From NCBI RefSeq assembly GCF_016907715.1, contig NZ_JAFBCM010000001.1, positions 3,906,001-3,970,000 on the forward strand: a stretch of DNA of 64,000 bases, in the 5' to 3' direction. Below, in pieces: positions 26,334 through 33,752 of the stretch; within the stretch, counting starts at the first letter, position 1; every line of letters starts with the position of its first letter. Both the position numbers and the translations under genes were made by a program. The notes below the pieces were generated by a model that searched no databases, had not been told where the DNA came from, and was given only the letters and a program-made list of their open reading frames with translations. The stretch comes from Tenggerimyces flavus (GTDB lineage: Bacteria; Actinomycetota; Actinomycetes; Propionibacteriales; Actinopolymorphaceae).

Positions 26334-26380
26334 GGTCGCCCAGGTACACCTGCCGGGGTCGGGCGGGTACCTGGGCGACC
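26334..26380 (+). terminator. Terminator downstream of dinG
   Basis: Perfect 14-bp arms GGTCGCCCAGGTAC and GTACCTGGGCGACC around a 19-base loop are followed by ATTTTCC, the expected T-rich tail on the plus strand. It lies 109 bp past dinG and 30 bp from the convergent repeat-protein gene. Confidence 0.7.
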
Positions 26381-26409
26381 ATTTTCCTTGAGGGCTCGCG
26401 GTTAAGCGG

Positions 26410-27192
26410 TCACTCCGGGAGCGGGACGGGCAGGTCCGGTACGGAACCACCCAGGCCCAGGCCAGACAGAAGATCCATCACGACACTCAGCACCTGGTCG
26501 ATCAGATCGGTCAGGAAGCTGGTGTCCAGGCCGCCGGGCAGCCCCGCGGCGTCTTCTTCGCTCGCCGGCAGCGGTACCGGAAGGTCCGGCAGGCCGAGGC
26601 CGAGCGATTCGAGCAGGCCCTTGACCAGGTCCAGGATCTGCTTCAGCAGGCCGGTCAGGACGCTGGTGTCGGGCAGCCCCGGCACCCCGGGAAGCCCTTC
26701 GGCTTCGGCGTCGCTGGCTTGGGCCGGCAGCGGTACCGGAAGGTCCGGCAGGCTGAGGCCGAGTGAGGCGAGCAGGCCCTTGACCAGGTCCAGGATCTGC
26801 TGCAACAGACCGGTCAACAGGCTGGTGTCGGGAAGCCCCGGCACCGGCAGGTCGGCTTCGGCGTTGCTGTCGGCAGCGGGTGCCCCGAAGCGCATCATCG
26901 CGGTGCGCTTGCGGTCGATCCGGTCGCTCTCGTCGACGGCCCGGTCGGACAGTCTGTTCAGCTTCTTGAGCTGCGCCGGGTCGAGGTTCGATGTGTCGAC
27001 CTTCGCGAGCTTCTCACGCAGCTCGCCCTTGTCCAGGTTCAACATCCGCTCGAGGCGGTCGATCCGCTCGATGCTCCTGCTGTCGCGGTCGGAATCTCCG
27101 GCCGTGATTGCCGCCGAGGCCGGAATGGCCGCGGCGACAGGCATCGCGATTCCGAGAATGACGGCCGCGATCCGGGTATGGATTTTCGCCAT
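26410..27192 (-). CDS. Secreted protein with three LPDLPVPLP repeats
   Basis: The ATG at 27192 starts a signal peptide (MAKIHTRIAAVILGIAMPVA, cut near ASA), giving 260 residues. Residues 40-100 are a charged helical region. Three tandem repeats of about 42 residues follow, at 115-156, 167-209 and 218-259. Each has the form GLPDTS-LLTGLLQQILDLVKGLL-SLGL-LPDLPVPLP: an amphipathic leucine-rich helix framed by proline-rich strands. Repeats 1 and 2 are closest to each other. No enzyme domain or cell-wall anchor is visible and no family was recognised. A surface-structural or self-associating role is possible. The upstream 332-bp gap holds only the lexA terminator and unassigned sequence. Confidence 0.7.
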   Translation of the reverse strand: MAKIHTRIAAVILGIAMPVAAAIPASAAITAGDSDRDSRSIERIDRLERMLNLDKGELREKLAKVDTSNLDPAQLKKLNRLSDRAVDESDRIDRKRTAMMRFGAPAADSNAEADLPVPGLPDTSLLTGLLQQILDLVKGLLASLGLSLPDLPVPLPAQASDAEAEGLPGVPGLPDTSVLTGLLKQILDLVKGLLESLGLGLPDLPVPLPASEEDAAGLPGGLDTSFLTDLIDQVLSVVMDLLSGLGLGGSVPDLPVPLPE

Positions 27193-27471
27193 GGTGCTAA
27201 GACACCTCCACGCTTGGAAGATCTGCCAGACCACGGGCCCCTCCCATTCCCTGGACCCGGTGATCGCGCGAAGCGATCTCCTTTCCTTCCGAGCAGAGCA
27301 GCCCATGGAGGAGGCTGCTCCACTGCGCCCCGTAGTGAAGCCCTAAAACCACACATTCGATCCGAATGGTCTTACTCACTCAGATCGGACGTAATACACA
27401 TAGTTCGCAGCTATCTACGAATTGTCAAGATCTCGTCGCTCTCTGTATTGAGGCTTAGGCGCACAAACAAC

Positions 27472-27502
27472 AACCGCGCCACGGAAACTCCGGGGCGCGG
27501 TT
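27472..27502 (-). terminator. lexA terminator
   Basis: AACCGCGCC and GGCGCGGTT arms (9 bp) enclose a 13-base loop. On the minus strand they are followed by TTGTTGTTTGTG. It lies 22 bp beyond the lexA stop codon. Confidence 0.7.
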
Positions 27503-27524
27503 GCTGTCGGGGAATCCGAGTGGC

Positions 27525-28265
27525 TCAGACGCGGCGGAGGACCGCCACGACCTTGCCGAGGATCACCGCGTCGTCGCCGTTGATCGGCTCGTACGCGGGG
27601 TTGTGCGGCAGCAGCCAGACGTGGCCGTCGCGCCGGCGGAACGTCTTCACGGTCGCTTCGCCGTCGAGCATCGCCGCCACGATCTCGCCCTGTTCGGCGT
27701 TCTGCTGTTGCCGAACGACCACCCAGTCGTCGTCGCAGATCGCCACGTCCACCATCGAGTCGCCGCGCACCTTGAGCATGAACAGCTCGCCGTCGCCGAC
27801 CAGGTCCCGCGGCAGCGGCATGACCTCCTCGATCGCCTGCTCGGCGAGGATCGGGCCACCGGCGGCGATCCGGCCGACCACCGGCACGTACGTCGGGGTC
27901 GGGCGCAGCTCGCCGAGGCCGGTCTCGTCGTACGTCGCGTCGCTGGCCGCGCCGACCGAACGGCGGGGCTGGTCGTGCGGAGCGAGCACTTCGAGCGCGC
28001 GCGGCCTGTTCGGGTCGCGGCGCAGGAATCCCTTCTCCTGCAGGACCTTGAGCTGGTGGGCGACCGACGAGGACGAGGTCAGGCCGACCAGGTCGCCGAT
28101 CTCCCGCATCGCCGGCGGATAGCCGCGCTTGTCGACGGACTCCCGGATGACCTCGAGGATGCGGCGCTGCCGCGGCGTGAGGCCGGAAGCGTCCGGCGGG
28201 CCGTCAGGAAGCTCTCGTACCGCGGCGGTCTGGCTGTCCTGGCCCGCGCGCTTCCCCTTCGGCAT
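27525..28265 (-). CDS. lexA: SOS repressor LexA
   Basis: This 246-residue repressor has an N-terminal winged helix ([40 protein letters not shown]) and a C-terminal S24 self-cleavage domain. The cleavage site is Ala135-Gly136 in [12 protein letters not shown], the nucleophile is Ser170 in RGDSMVD and the general base is Lys207 in ATVKTF. RecA-stimulated autocleavage derepresses the SOS regulon. Three LexA boxes lie in the 236-bp gap shared with the divergent LysM gene, so lexA is autoregulated as expected. Confidence 0.97.
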   Translation of the reverse strand: MPKGKRAGQDSQTAAVRELPDGPPDASGLTPRQRRILEVIRESVDKRGYPPAMREIGDLVGLTSSSSVAHQLKVLQEKGFLRRDPNRPRALEVLAPHDQPRRSVGAASDATYDETGLGELRPTPTYVPVVGRIAAGGPILAEQAIEEVMPLPRDLVGDGELFMLKVRGDSMVDVAICDDDWVVVRQQQNAEQGEIVAAMLDGEATVKTFRRRDGHVWLLPHNPAYEPINGDDAVILGKVVAVLRRV

Positions 28266-28361
28266 GGCGATCTCCTTCGGGCGAGTGGCCGGCGGTGAGG
28301 CCGGCTCGAGGCTGGGCGAGTGGGGCGTTGGTGGTCACGTTAGGCCCTGACTTGGACACTT

Positions 28362-28377
28362 TCAAACATCTGTTCGA
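28362..28377. promoter_or_regulatory. LexA box, lexA-proximal
   Basis: TCAAACATCTGTTCGA matches the actinobacterial/Gram-positive LexA box TCGAAC-N4-GTTCGA with one change. It lies 97 bp upstream of the lexA start codon. Confidence 0.6.
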
Positions 28378-28381
28378 ACTG

Positions 28382-28399
28382 GCGTGTCGCGCGACACGC
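28382..28399. repeat. 18-bp palindrome between LexA boxes
   Basis: GCGTGTCGCGCGACACGC is a perfect palindrome wedged between two LexA boxes, ending one base before the second box. Its own binding protein is unknown. Confidence 0.4.
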
Positions 28400-28415
28400 T
28401 CGAACAAATATTCGA
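28400..28415. promoter_or_regulatory. LexA box, middle
   Basis: TCGAACAAATATTCGA matches TCGAAC-N4-GTTCGA with one change (A for G). It lies between lexA and the LysM gene. Confidence 0.65.
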
Positions 28416-28468
28416 TCGCTCCTTGGGCTTGTCGGTGGGTTGGTGTACAACTTCGTACAGGCGTTCGA

Positions 28469-28484
28469 TCGAACAATAGTTCGA
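28469..28484. promoter_or_regulatory. LexA box, perfect, LysM-gene proximal
   Basis: TCGAACAATAGTTCGA fits TCGAAC-N4-GTTCGA exactly. It ends 17 bp before the LysM gene start, just upstream of its AAGGAGG ribosome-binding site, so LexA should repress that gene. Confidence 0.8.
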
Positions 28485-28501
28485 GCAAGGAGGCGGTAGG
28501 A

Positions 28502-28942
28502 ATGGGTGTCACCACGACGACGCGGCCGGCCCGCAGGCGCAATGTGCGGCCGACGGTGGTGCGGTTGCCAGCCCCGGAACGGGTACGTTCCTGCGCTCTC
28601 GCGCCGGAGGAGCGGACGCTCGACTTCTCCGAGCGCCCCGTCCAGCTGACCAGGCGCGGCCGGCTCGTGCTGGCTCTCGGCGTTGCGGTCGTCGCCGCGG
28701 TGCTGATCGCCCTCGCCGGCCTCGCGGCACTGAAGATCGCCCCCGCCGCCGACGCGTCCGTGCCGGAGCGGACCGCCACGGTGATGGTCGAGCCGGGCCA
28801 GACGCTCTGGCAGATCGCCAAGCGCGCCGCGCCCTCGGAGGACGTCCGCGCGACCGTCGACCAGATCATGCGGCTGAACGGGATCAAGGACGCCGGCGCC
28901 GTCGAAGCCGGCACCGAGTTGCGCGTCCCGCTGTCTCGCTAG
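28502..28942 (+). CDS. Membrane-anchored LysM protein, probable SOS-induced division regulator
   Basis: This 146-residue protein has a basic N-terminal tail, one transmembrane segment (residues 54-78, LVLALGVAVVAAVLIALAG) and a C-terminal LysM domain (about 93-143, VMVEPGQTLWQIAKR ... ELRVPLS) that would bind peptidoglycan outside the membrane. AAGGAGG precedes the ATG. Its size, topology, divergence from lexA and a perfect LexA box match the YneA/DivS-type cell-division suppressors found beside lexA in Gram-positive bacteria. That function is inferred from position and architecture. Confidence 0.85.
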   Translation: MGVTTTTRPARRRNVRPTVVRLPAPERVRSCALAPEERTLDFSERPVQLTRRGRLVLALGVAVVAAVLIALAGLAALKIAPAADASVPERTATVMVEPGQTLWQIAKRAAPSEDVRATVDQIMRLNGIKDAGAVEAGTELRVPLSR

Positions 28943-29029
28943 ACCGGCCGCTGAGTCGCCGAGGTTCGAACGCCTGCCTCCTCGGCCTCACCCACGGAAT
29001 CGAATCGAGCTGGTCGACGAAGAACGGGC

Positions 29030-31003
29030 ATGACGCTTCGAGGCCTCGTTCTGCCCGTGCTCCTGATCGGCGCCCTGCTCGCCCCGGCCGGCAGTGCCGC
29101 CGCGGCGCCACAGATCTTCCCGGAACGGTTCACGCTGACCGTTCGGCTCCTTGACCGCGCCGGCCAGCCCGCACCGGCAGCGACGGTGCCGTCCATCGAC
29201 ATCTTCAAGCTCGACGATCCCGATTTCATCTACCGAGGCGATCCAGGCCGGATCGTCCTCCGGCAGGGCCGGTACGCCGTCCATGCGACCATCCGCACCC
29301 CGCGCCCTGGGCTCGAGCCGTCGTACAGCTTCATCTCCCACCCCGACCTGCGCATCAATGGCGACACCACGCTCACCCTCGACGCGCGCCTCGGTAAGCC
29401 TGTCGGCCTGAGCTCGGACGACCCGGCCGCTCGCGGCGGCGCGTACAGCTTCCATCGCTACGCCCGCATCGCCGGCGAGACTGTCGGCACGTACGAAGAG
29501 TTCGACCCGCGGTACCACCCGACCTACGCCGCGACGGTCCCAGGCGCCGGTTCGCCCACGTTCGCCTACTCCCAGATCCGCCGCGCCGCAGAGCCCCAGC
29601 TCGAGCTCCACCTGCTCGGAGCGGATGGCTTCGAGGTCGCCGCGTACGGCTTCCTCAACTCACCCGTACCCCAGCTGCGTGGCACCTTCACCGCCGTCTA
29701 CGCAGGGGGCGGCACCACTGCGGACCTGGCCCGCGTCGACGCGCGCGGCAAGCTCGTCGCGATCGAGCTCCCCAGCGGTACCACCTATGCCGAGGCGTTC
29801 CGCCGGACCGCGAACATCAAGGCCGCCGGGGCCAAACTCGCTTACGTCGTGGTGAGCCCGGCGAGCGGCGACTGGATCGCCGCCGCCGAGGCGGAGGAAG
29901 CTCCCGCGTTGCCGACTCTCGAAGGCAACACCGTGACCGGCCGGCGGTTCCTGGCACGGGTCAAGGCGGCCGAACGAACCGTGTCGGTCGTCCTCGATCG
30001 ACGCCCGACCCGCCGGTACGAGCTCGCGTACGGCGGCGACACCGACCTGAGCAAGGCCCGGGTGCTGCGACCGCGCACCCGCGACCTGGCGGCCGTACGT
30101 ACGACGTACCACGGTGACGCCGCCCACCCGTTGCGCGAGGTCTCCGCCGTGACCACGATCGCCGGCGGCGACGTGTTCCTCTTTACGTCCGAGCCCACCG
30201 TCGCGCCGACAACTCGCCTCGAGTACTTCACGCCTGGCACGTGGAGGCTGTCCGCCTGCGGGCCGGGCACGGGCTGCGCGTCCACCACCGAACGGCTGGT
30301 CCGCGGCCGGACGCACAGCGTCGCCTGGAACAAGGCGGTCGCGGGTCCCACGTTCCGCGGCGCCACGGAGGACCGCACGTACGGAAGACGACCGTGGGCC
30401 TGGCGCAAGGACGGCGCGCTCGACCTCGCGTTTCCGATGTTCGGCGACGCCGCCGGGCGTCCACGCGAGGCGCTCCCCGAGATCGGCGACGAGGGATCGA
30501 TCGCGCTCTACCGCGACGGCGCTCTCGTCCAACGCGTGCCGAGGCCGTCGCGGGCGCGCATCCCTGTCCAGGCGGGGGAGTCGACCTACCGGCTGATCGC
30601 CGAGGCGATCCGGGAGACCGACTGGTGGCCGCTCTCGCGGACCGTCAAGGCGGACTGGACGTTCCGTTCGTCGGCAGCGAACGAAGGCGAGTCCCTTCCG
30701 CTGGTGACGGTTCGCTTCGACCCGAAGGTCGACGTCCTCAACCGAGTCCGCGCCGACCGCCGGATCTCGATTCCCGCGTACGTCGAACGCGGAGGAGTCT
30801 CGGTCCGAGCGAAGCAGCTGAGCGTGTGGACGTCGGCCGACGACGGGCGCACCTGGCAACAGGTCTCGGTGCGGCGAACGCTGGCCGGCTGGCGGGTCGA
30901 CGTACGCACGCCGCCGTCCGGCTACGTCTCGCTGCGAGCGCGAGCGGTCGACACCGCCGGCAACCGCGTCGAGCAGACGATCCTGCGCGCGTTCGGAGTC
31001 TAG
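29030..31003 (+). CDS. Secreted PA-domain protein without a protease domain
   Basis: This 657-residue protein begins with a signal peptide (MTLRGLVLPVLLIGALLAPA, cut near SAAAA). Residues about 215-290 resemble a protease-associated (PA) domain: RGKLVAIELPSGTTYAEAFR, IKAAGAKLAYVVV. The rest is beta-rich, ending in a SVWTSADDGRTWQQVSV fibronectin-like segment. The whole resembles the region downstream of the catalytic domain in large actinobacterial subtilases, but no Asp/His/Ser triad is visible. It may be a free-standing binding or processing partner. Its TAG stop codon lies on the first bases of a three-copy tandem repeat. Confidence 0.6.
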   Translation: MTLRGLVLPVLLIGALLAPAGSAAAAPQIFPERFTLTVRLLDRAGQPAPAATVPSIDIFKLDDPDFIYRGDPGRIVLRQGRYAVHATIRTPRPGLEPSYSFISHPDLRINGDTTLTLDARLGKPVGLSSDDPAARGGAYSFHRYARIAGETVGTYEEFDPRYHPTYAATVPGAGSPTFAYSQIRRAAEPQLELHLLGADGFEVAAYGFLNSPVPQLRGTFTAVYAGGGTTADLARVDARGKLVAIELPSGTTYAEAFRRTANIKAAGAKLAYVVVSPASGDWIAAAEAEEAPALPTLEGNTVTGRRFLARVKAAERTVSVVLDRRPTRRYELAYGGDTDLSKARVLRPRTRDLAAVRTTYHGDAAHPLREVSAVTTIAGGDVFLFTSEPTVAPTTRLEYFTPGTWRLSACGPGTGCASTTERLVRGRTHSVAWNKAVAGPTFRGATEDRTYGRRPWAWRKDGALDLAFPMFGDAAGRPREALPEIGDEGSIALYRDGALVQRVPRPSRARIPVQAGESTYRLIAEAIRETDWWPLSRTVKADWTFRSSAANEGESLPLVTVRFDPKVDVLNRVRADRRISIPAYVERGGVSVRAKQLSVWTSADDGRTWQQVSVRRTLAGWRVDVRTPPSGYVSLRARAVDTAGNRVEQTILRAFGV

Positions 31004-31207
31004 CCGGGTGCCGTGGTCGGGGTCACTTCAAGCACCCGGCTCCGGAGCGCGCCAGCGCGACCATATGGCTAGCCGGGTGCCGTGGTCGGGGTCACTTCAA
31101 GCACCCGGCTCCGGAGCGCGCCAGCGCGACCATATGGCTAGCCGGGTGCCGTGGTCGGGGCCACTTCAAGCACCCGGCTCCGGAGCGCGCCAGCGCGACC
31201 ATATGGC
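31001..31207. repeat. Three tandem copies of a 69-bp CTAG-bounded repeat
   Basis: Units start at 31001, 31070 and 31139 with an exact 69-bp period. Copies 1 and 2 are identical and copy 3 differs by one base (GGGGCCAC for GGGGTCAC). Each unit is bounded by CTAGCC and GGCTAG, so neighbours share GGCTAGCC. Each contains a 10-bp hairpin AGCCGGGTGC/GCACCCGGCT and a GCGCGCCAGCGCG tract. A fourth copy in inverse orientation is at 54842-54915. Frames through it are not credible proteins. It looks like a REP/MITE-type dispersed element. Confidence 0.97.
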
Positions 31208-31246
31208 TAGACGGAATAGGTTGCGAGCCTGCGCCGAAGAACCGAT

Positions 31247-31807
31247 GTGGAACGCACCGCCGACGACGCGGTGGCCGTGCTGACCGACGCCGAGCTGATG
31301 GGCGCCGGCGCGGCCGAGTTCGGCGTGCTCTTCGACCGGCACGCCCACGTGCTCTACCAGTACTGCGTGCGCCGCGTCGGGCCCGCGGCGGTCGAGGACG
31401 CGGTCGCGGACACGTTCCTCATCGCGTACGAACGACGCGACCGGTTCGACCACACCCGCGCGAGCGCGCTGCCGTGGCTGTTCGGCATCGCGACGAACGT
31501 GATCCGCCGGCACCGGGCCGCCGAGACCCGCTACCAGCGGCTGGTCGCCCGGCTGCCCGCGCCCGTCCCCGAGGCACCCATGGCGGAGCGCGCGGTCCAA
31601 CGAGCCGATGCCGAGGCAGGCGTACGCACGATCGCCGCCGAGCTGGCCCGGATGTCCGCGCGGCACCGCGACGTGCTGTTCCTGTTCGCGGCCGGGCTGA
31701 GCTACGCCGAGATCGCCGAGGCACTCGGCATCCCCGCCGGCACCGTGATGTCCCGGTTGCACCGCGCTCGCCAGCGACTGCAGGCGGCGCACGGAGGTGA
31801 GTCATGA
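31247..31807 (+). CDS. ECF-type RNA polymerase sigma factor
   Basis: This 186-residue sigma-70 family protein has region 2 (FGVLFDRHAHVLYQYCVRRV, AVEDAVADTFLIAYERRDRF, ALPWLFGIATNVIRRHRAAE) and region 4 (LSYAEIAEALGIPAGTVMSR, LHRARQRL). The GTG at 31247 gives the usual N-terminal length. It lies 40 bp after the tandem repeat and overlaps the next gene by ATGA. The downstream membrane protein occupies the anti-sigma position, so a paired signalling function is likely; the signal is unknown. Confidence 0.93.
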   Translation: MERTADDAVAVLTDAELMGAGAAEFGVLFDRHAHVLYQYCVRRVGPAAVEDAVADTFLIAYERRDRFDHTRASALPWLFGIATNVIRRHRAAETRYQRLVARLPAPVPEAPMAERAVQRADAEAGVRTIAAELARMSARHRDVLFLFAAGLSYAEIAEALGIPAGTVMSRLHRARQRLQAAHGGES

Positions 31808-32793
31808 CCGATCTCGACGAGCGGCTGCGCGCGTACTACGACGCGGCCGATGAGCCGCCGCCCGAGGCGCTCGCACGCATTCGCCGCCGCGTCCTCACCC
31901 CCCAGCGACGCTCGCCGGCACCGTGGCGTTGGCCGACGCTCGTCTCGGCCGCGGTCGCGTTCGCCGTCCTCGCGCTGGTCGTGCTGACGCGATCGGCCTC
32001 CGTGCCGGCGGACGACGCCCGCGCCACGCTCGAGCTGGTCGCCGCGCGGGCGGCCGGCAGCGCGCCGACCGCGCTTCCGGGCGACGGCTTTGTCTACGCA
32101 CGCACGCGGCAGCTCGCCGTCAATTCGGTGTTCGGCAAGGACGGCGAGGCTCGGTACGAGTCGGAGAGCCTGATCGAGACCTGGGCGCCGGCCGACACGC
32201 TGCGCGCCGTCCGGATCGACACCACGACGGGGCTCCACGCCCGACCGCTGACGGCGGACGACGCGGCCCGGCTGAGTGCGTACGGCTCGACGTACCAGAC
32301 CGTCCAGCAGCGCTCGACCACCACGCCGAACCGCGCAGAGCTTCCCGTGCGCGCCTACCTGGCGGCGATCCCGACCGACCCGCACCAGGTGGTCGCGCGG
32401 CTGCGCGAAGAGGTGGAGACCGCGTACGGTCCGCCGCCGCGAGGGTCGGCCAAGCCGTCCGTCGACCAACGCACGTTCACCCGGATCGGCGATCTGCTCA
32501 GCGAGGCCGGTGTCCTGCTGGAGCCGGCGCAACGGGCCGCGCTCTTCCGCGCCGCGGCGCTCCTGCCCGGCGTCCGCGAGCTCACCGAGCGTGCCGATCT
32601 CGCCGGTCGCTCGGGCGTCGCGATCGGGTACGGGATGCCGAACGGGACCCGCGAGGAGCTGATCGTGGACGTCGACTCCGGGCAGGTGCTCGGCCTCCGG
32701 ACGGTGGACATCTCCAGCGGCACCGTGCTCGCCTGGTCCTCCTCCGAGCAGCGCGTGGTCCGGGCGGTCGGCGGCAAAGAATCCGCCAGGTGA
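31804..32793 (+). CDS. CU044_5270 family membrane protein (anti-sigma-position partner)
   Basis: This 329-residue protein starts MTDLDERLRAYYDAADEPPP, with a cytoplasmic N-terminus of about 40 residues, one transmembrane helix (about 43-63, LVSAAVAFAVLALVVLT) and a large extracytoplasmic part. This is the architecture of actinobacterial CU044_5270 proteins encoded after ECF sigma factors. Translational coupling to the sigma gene supports a regulatory pair. The N-terminus lacks an HxxxCxxC zinc motif, so it is not a classic ZAS anti-sigma factor. Confidence 0.75.
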   Translation: MTDLDERLRAYYDAADEPPPEALARIRRRVLTPQRRSPAPWRWPTLVSAAVAFAVLALVVLTRSASVPADDARATLELVAARAAGSAPTALPGDGFVYARTRQLAVNSVFGKDGEARYESESLIETWAPADTLRAVRIDTTTGLHARPLTADDAARLSAYGSTYQTVQQRSTTTPNRAELPVRAYLAAIPTDPHQVVARLREEVETAYGPPPRGSAKPSVDQRTFTRIGDLLSEAGVLLEPAQRAALFRAAALLPGVRELTERADLAGRSGVAIGYGMPNGTREELIVDVDSGQVLGLRTVDISSGTVLAWSSSEQRVVRAVGGKESAR

Positions 32794-32931
32794 AACACGC
32801 TCCGTCACCGAATCGGCTCCCGCAAACCACCCCAAAACGCCGGCCCAGGCGGCCTGACCTGCGCCGATGACACGATCCGCGAAACGACACGCGGAAGCTT
32901 GCATGCTGGTGTTCGGCGACGTAGATTACCC

Positions 32932-32942
32932 CTACATCTAGT
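32932..32942. promoter_or_regulatory. NrdR-box-like site upstream of nrdRJ
   Basis: CTACATCTAGT agrees with the core of the NrdR consensus (CwAtATaTwGt) at nine of eleven positions. It lies 179 bp upstream of nrdR. NrdR boxes usually come in pairs about 31 bp apart; a second good copy was not found. Confidence 0.45.
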
Positions 32943-32963
32943 AGTTACACGGCTGTAAGTCAT

Positions 32964-33051
32964 CCACAGGTAGTTCACAGGCGGAACGCACAAGTGCACA
33001 GGTTCTCCCCAGGTGATCCACAGGATTACCCCCAGGCGAGAGCCCCACAGG
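32964..33051 (+). promoter_or_regulatory. Cluster of five CACAGG elements (DnaA-box-like) in the nrdR leader region
   Basis: CCACAGG, TCACAGG, GCACAGG, CCACAGG and CCACAGG occur on one strand, starting at 32964, 32975, 32996, 33018 and 33045. The first and fourth read TCATCCACAGG and TGATCCACAGG, near matches to the DnaA box TTATCCACA. Spacings of 11, 21 and 22 bp put the first four on one face of the helix. The 327-bp gap 32794-33120 contains this cluster, the NrdR-like box and nothing else recognised; no cobalamin-riboswitch core was seen. Confidence 0.35.
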
Positions 33052-33120
33052 CACCGCGGTCCCACCGCGACTCCCTCCCGCGATGACACGCAGAGTAACC
33101 GCCGAGGAGGTGCGTCGCCC

Positions 33121-33630
33121 GTGCACTGCCCGTTCTGCCGCCACCCTGACAGCCGCGTCGTGGACAGCCGCACCGCCGACGACGGCACGGCGATCCGGCG
33201 TCGCCGGCAGTGCCCGGAATGCGAACGCCGCTTCACCACGGTCGAGCAGGTCACGCTCGCGGTCGTGAAGCGCTGCGGCGTCACCGAGCCGTTCAGCCGG
33301 GACAAGGTCGCCTCCGGCGTCCGCAAGGCCTGCAAGGGCCGGCCGGTCGGCGAGGACAAGCTCGCCCTGCTGGCCCAGCGGGTCGAGGAGGACATCCGTT
33401 CCACCGGGCTCGCCGAGGTGCCCTCGCAAGAGGTCGGCCTCGCGATCCTGGGTCCGCTCCGCGAGCTCGACGAGGTGGCGTACATGCGCTTCGCCAGCGT
33501 CTACCGGAGCTTCGGCAGCCTGGACGACTTCGAGACCGAGATCGCCTTGCTGCGTGCGGAGAACGAAGACACCGTGCCCGAGCCCGAGCCCCGTACGCAG
33601 GCGGCGCAGAACGAGGCACGTCCGACATAG
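33121..33630 (+). CDS. nrdR: Transcriptional repressor NrdR
   Basis: This 169-residue protein has a zinc ribbon (Cys3, Cys6, Cys31, Cys34 in HCPFC and QCPEC) followed by an ATP-cone domain ([20 protein letters not shown]). NrdR senses dATP/ATP and represses ribonucleotide reductase genes. The GTG at 33121 gives the standard N-terminus HCPFCRH and is preceded by GAGGAGG; in-frame starts upstream would add about 36 residues foreign to the family. It is followed 122 bp later by nrdJ. Confidence 0.96.
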   Translation: MHCPFCRHPDSRVVDSRTADDGTAIRRRRQCPECERRFTTVEQVTLAVVKRCGVTEPFSRDKVASGVRKACKGRPVGEDKLALLAQRVEEDIRSTGLAEVPSQEVGLAILGPLRELDEVAYMRFASVYRSFGSLDDFETEIALLRAENEDTVPEPEPRTQAAQNEARPT

Positions 33631-33752
33631 CGCACCACCCACGGGCAGCCGCCGAGGTCTGCCCACCCCACGACGTGTCCCTGGGCCAGCAAGGGGAAGT
33701 GCCTGGCCCAGGGACACCAGCCACACAAGGATCAGAGGCAGGGAGTCCAGAC

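Noticed and set aside
28945-29029. tRNA-like GGTTCGAAC stretch
   Set aside because: No acceptor stem, anticodon arm or correct spacing surrounds it.
31001-31207. CRISPR-like array
   Set aside because: The units are contiguous with no unique spacers, and no cas gene is present.
31008-31283. Open frame encoding a threefold peptide repeat (PWSGSLQAPGSGARQ...)
   Set aside because: It is a by-product of the 69-bp DNA repeat being a multiple of three; the inverted copy at 54842 is not coding.
32794-33120. Cobalamin riboswitch upstream of nrdRJ
   Set aside because: No B12-box core or matching hairpin arrangement could be found; an NrdR-like box fits better.
33210-33752. Upstream extension of the nrdJ reading frame through nrdR
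   Set aside because: The extension translates to non-family sequence over nrdR. The ATG at 33753 gives the normal NrdJ N-terminus.
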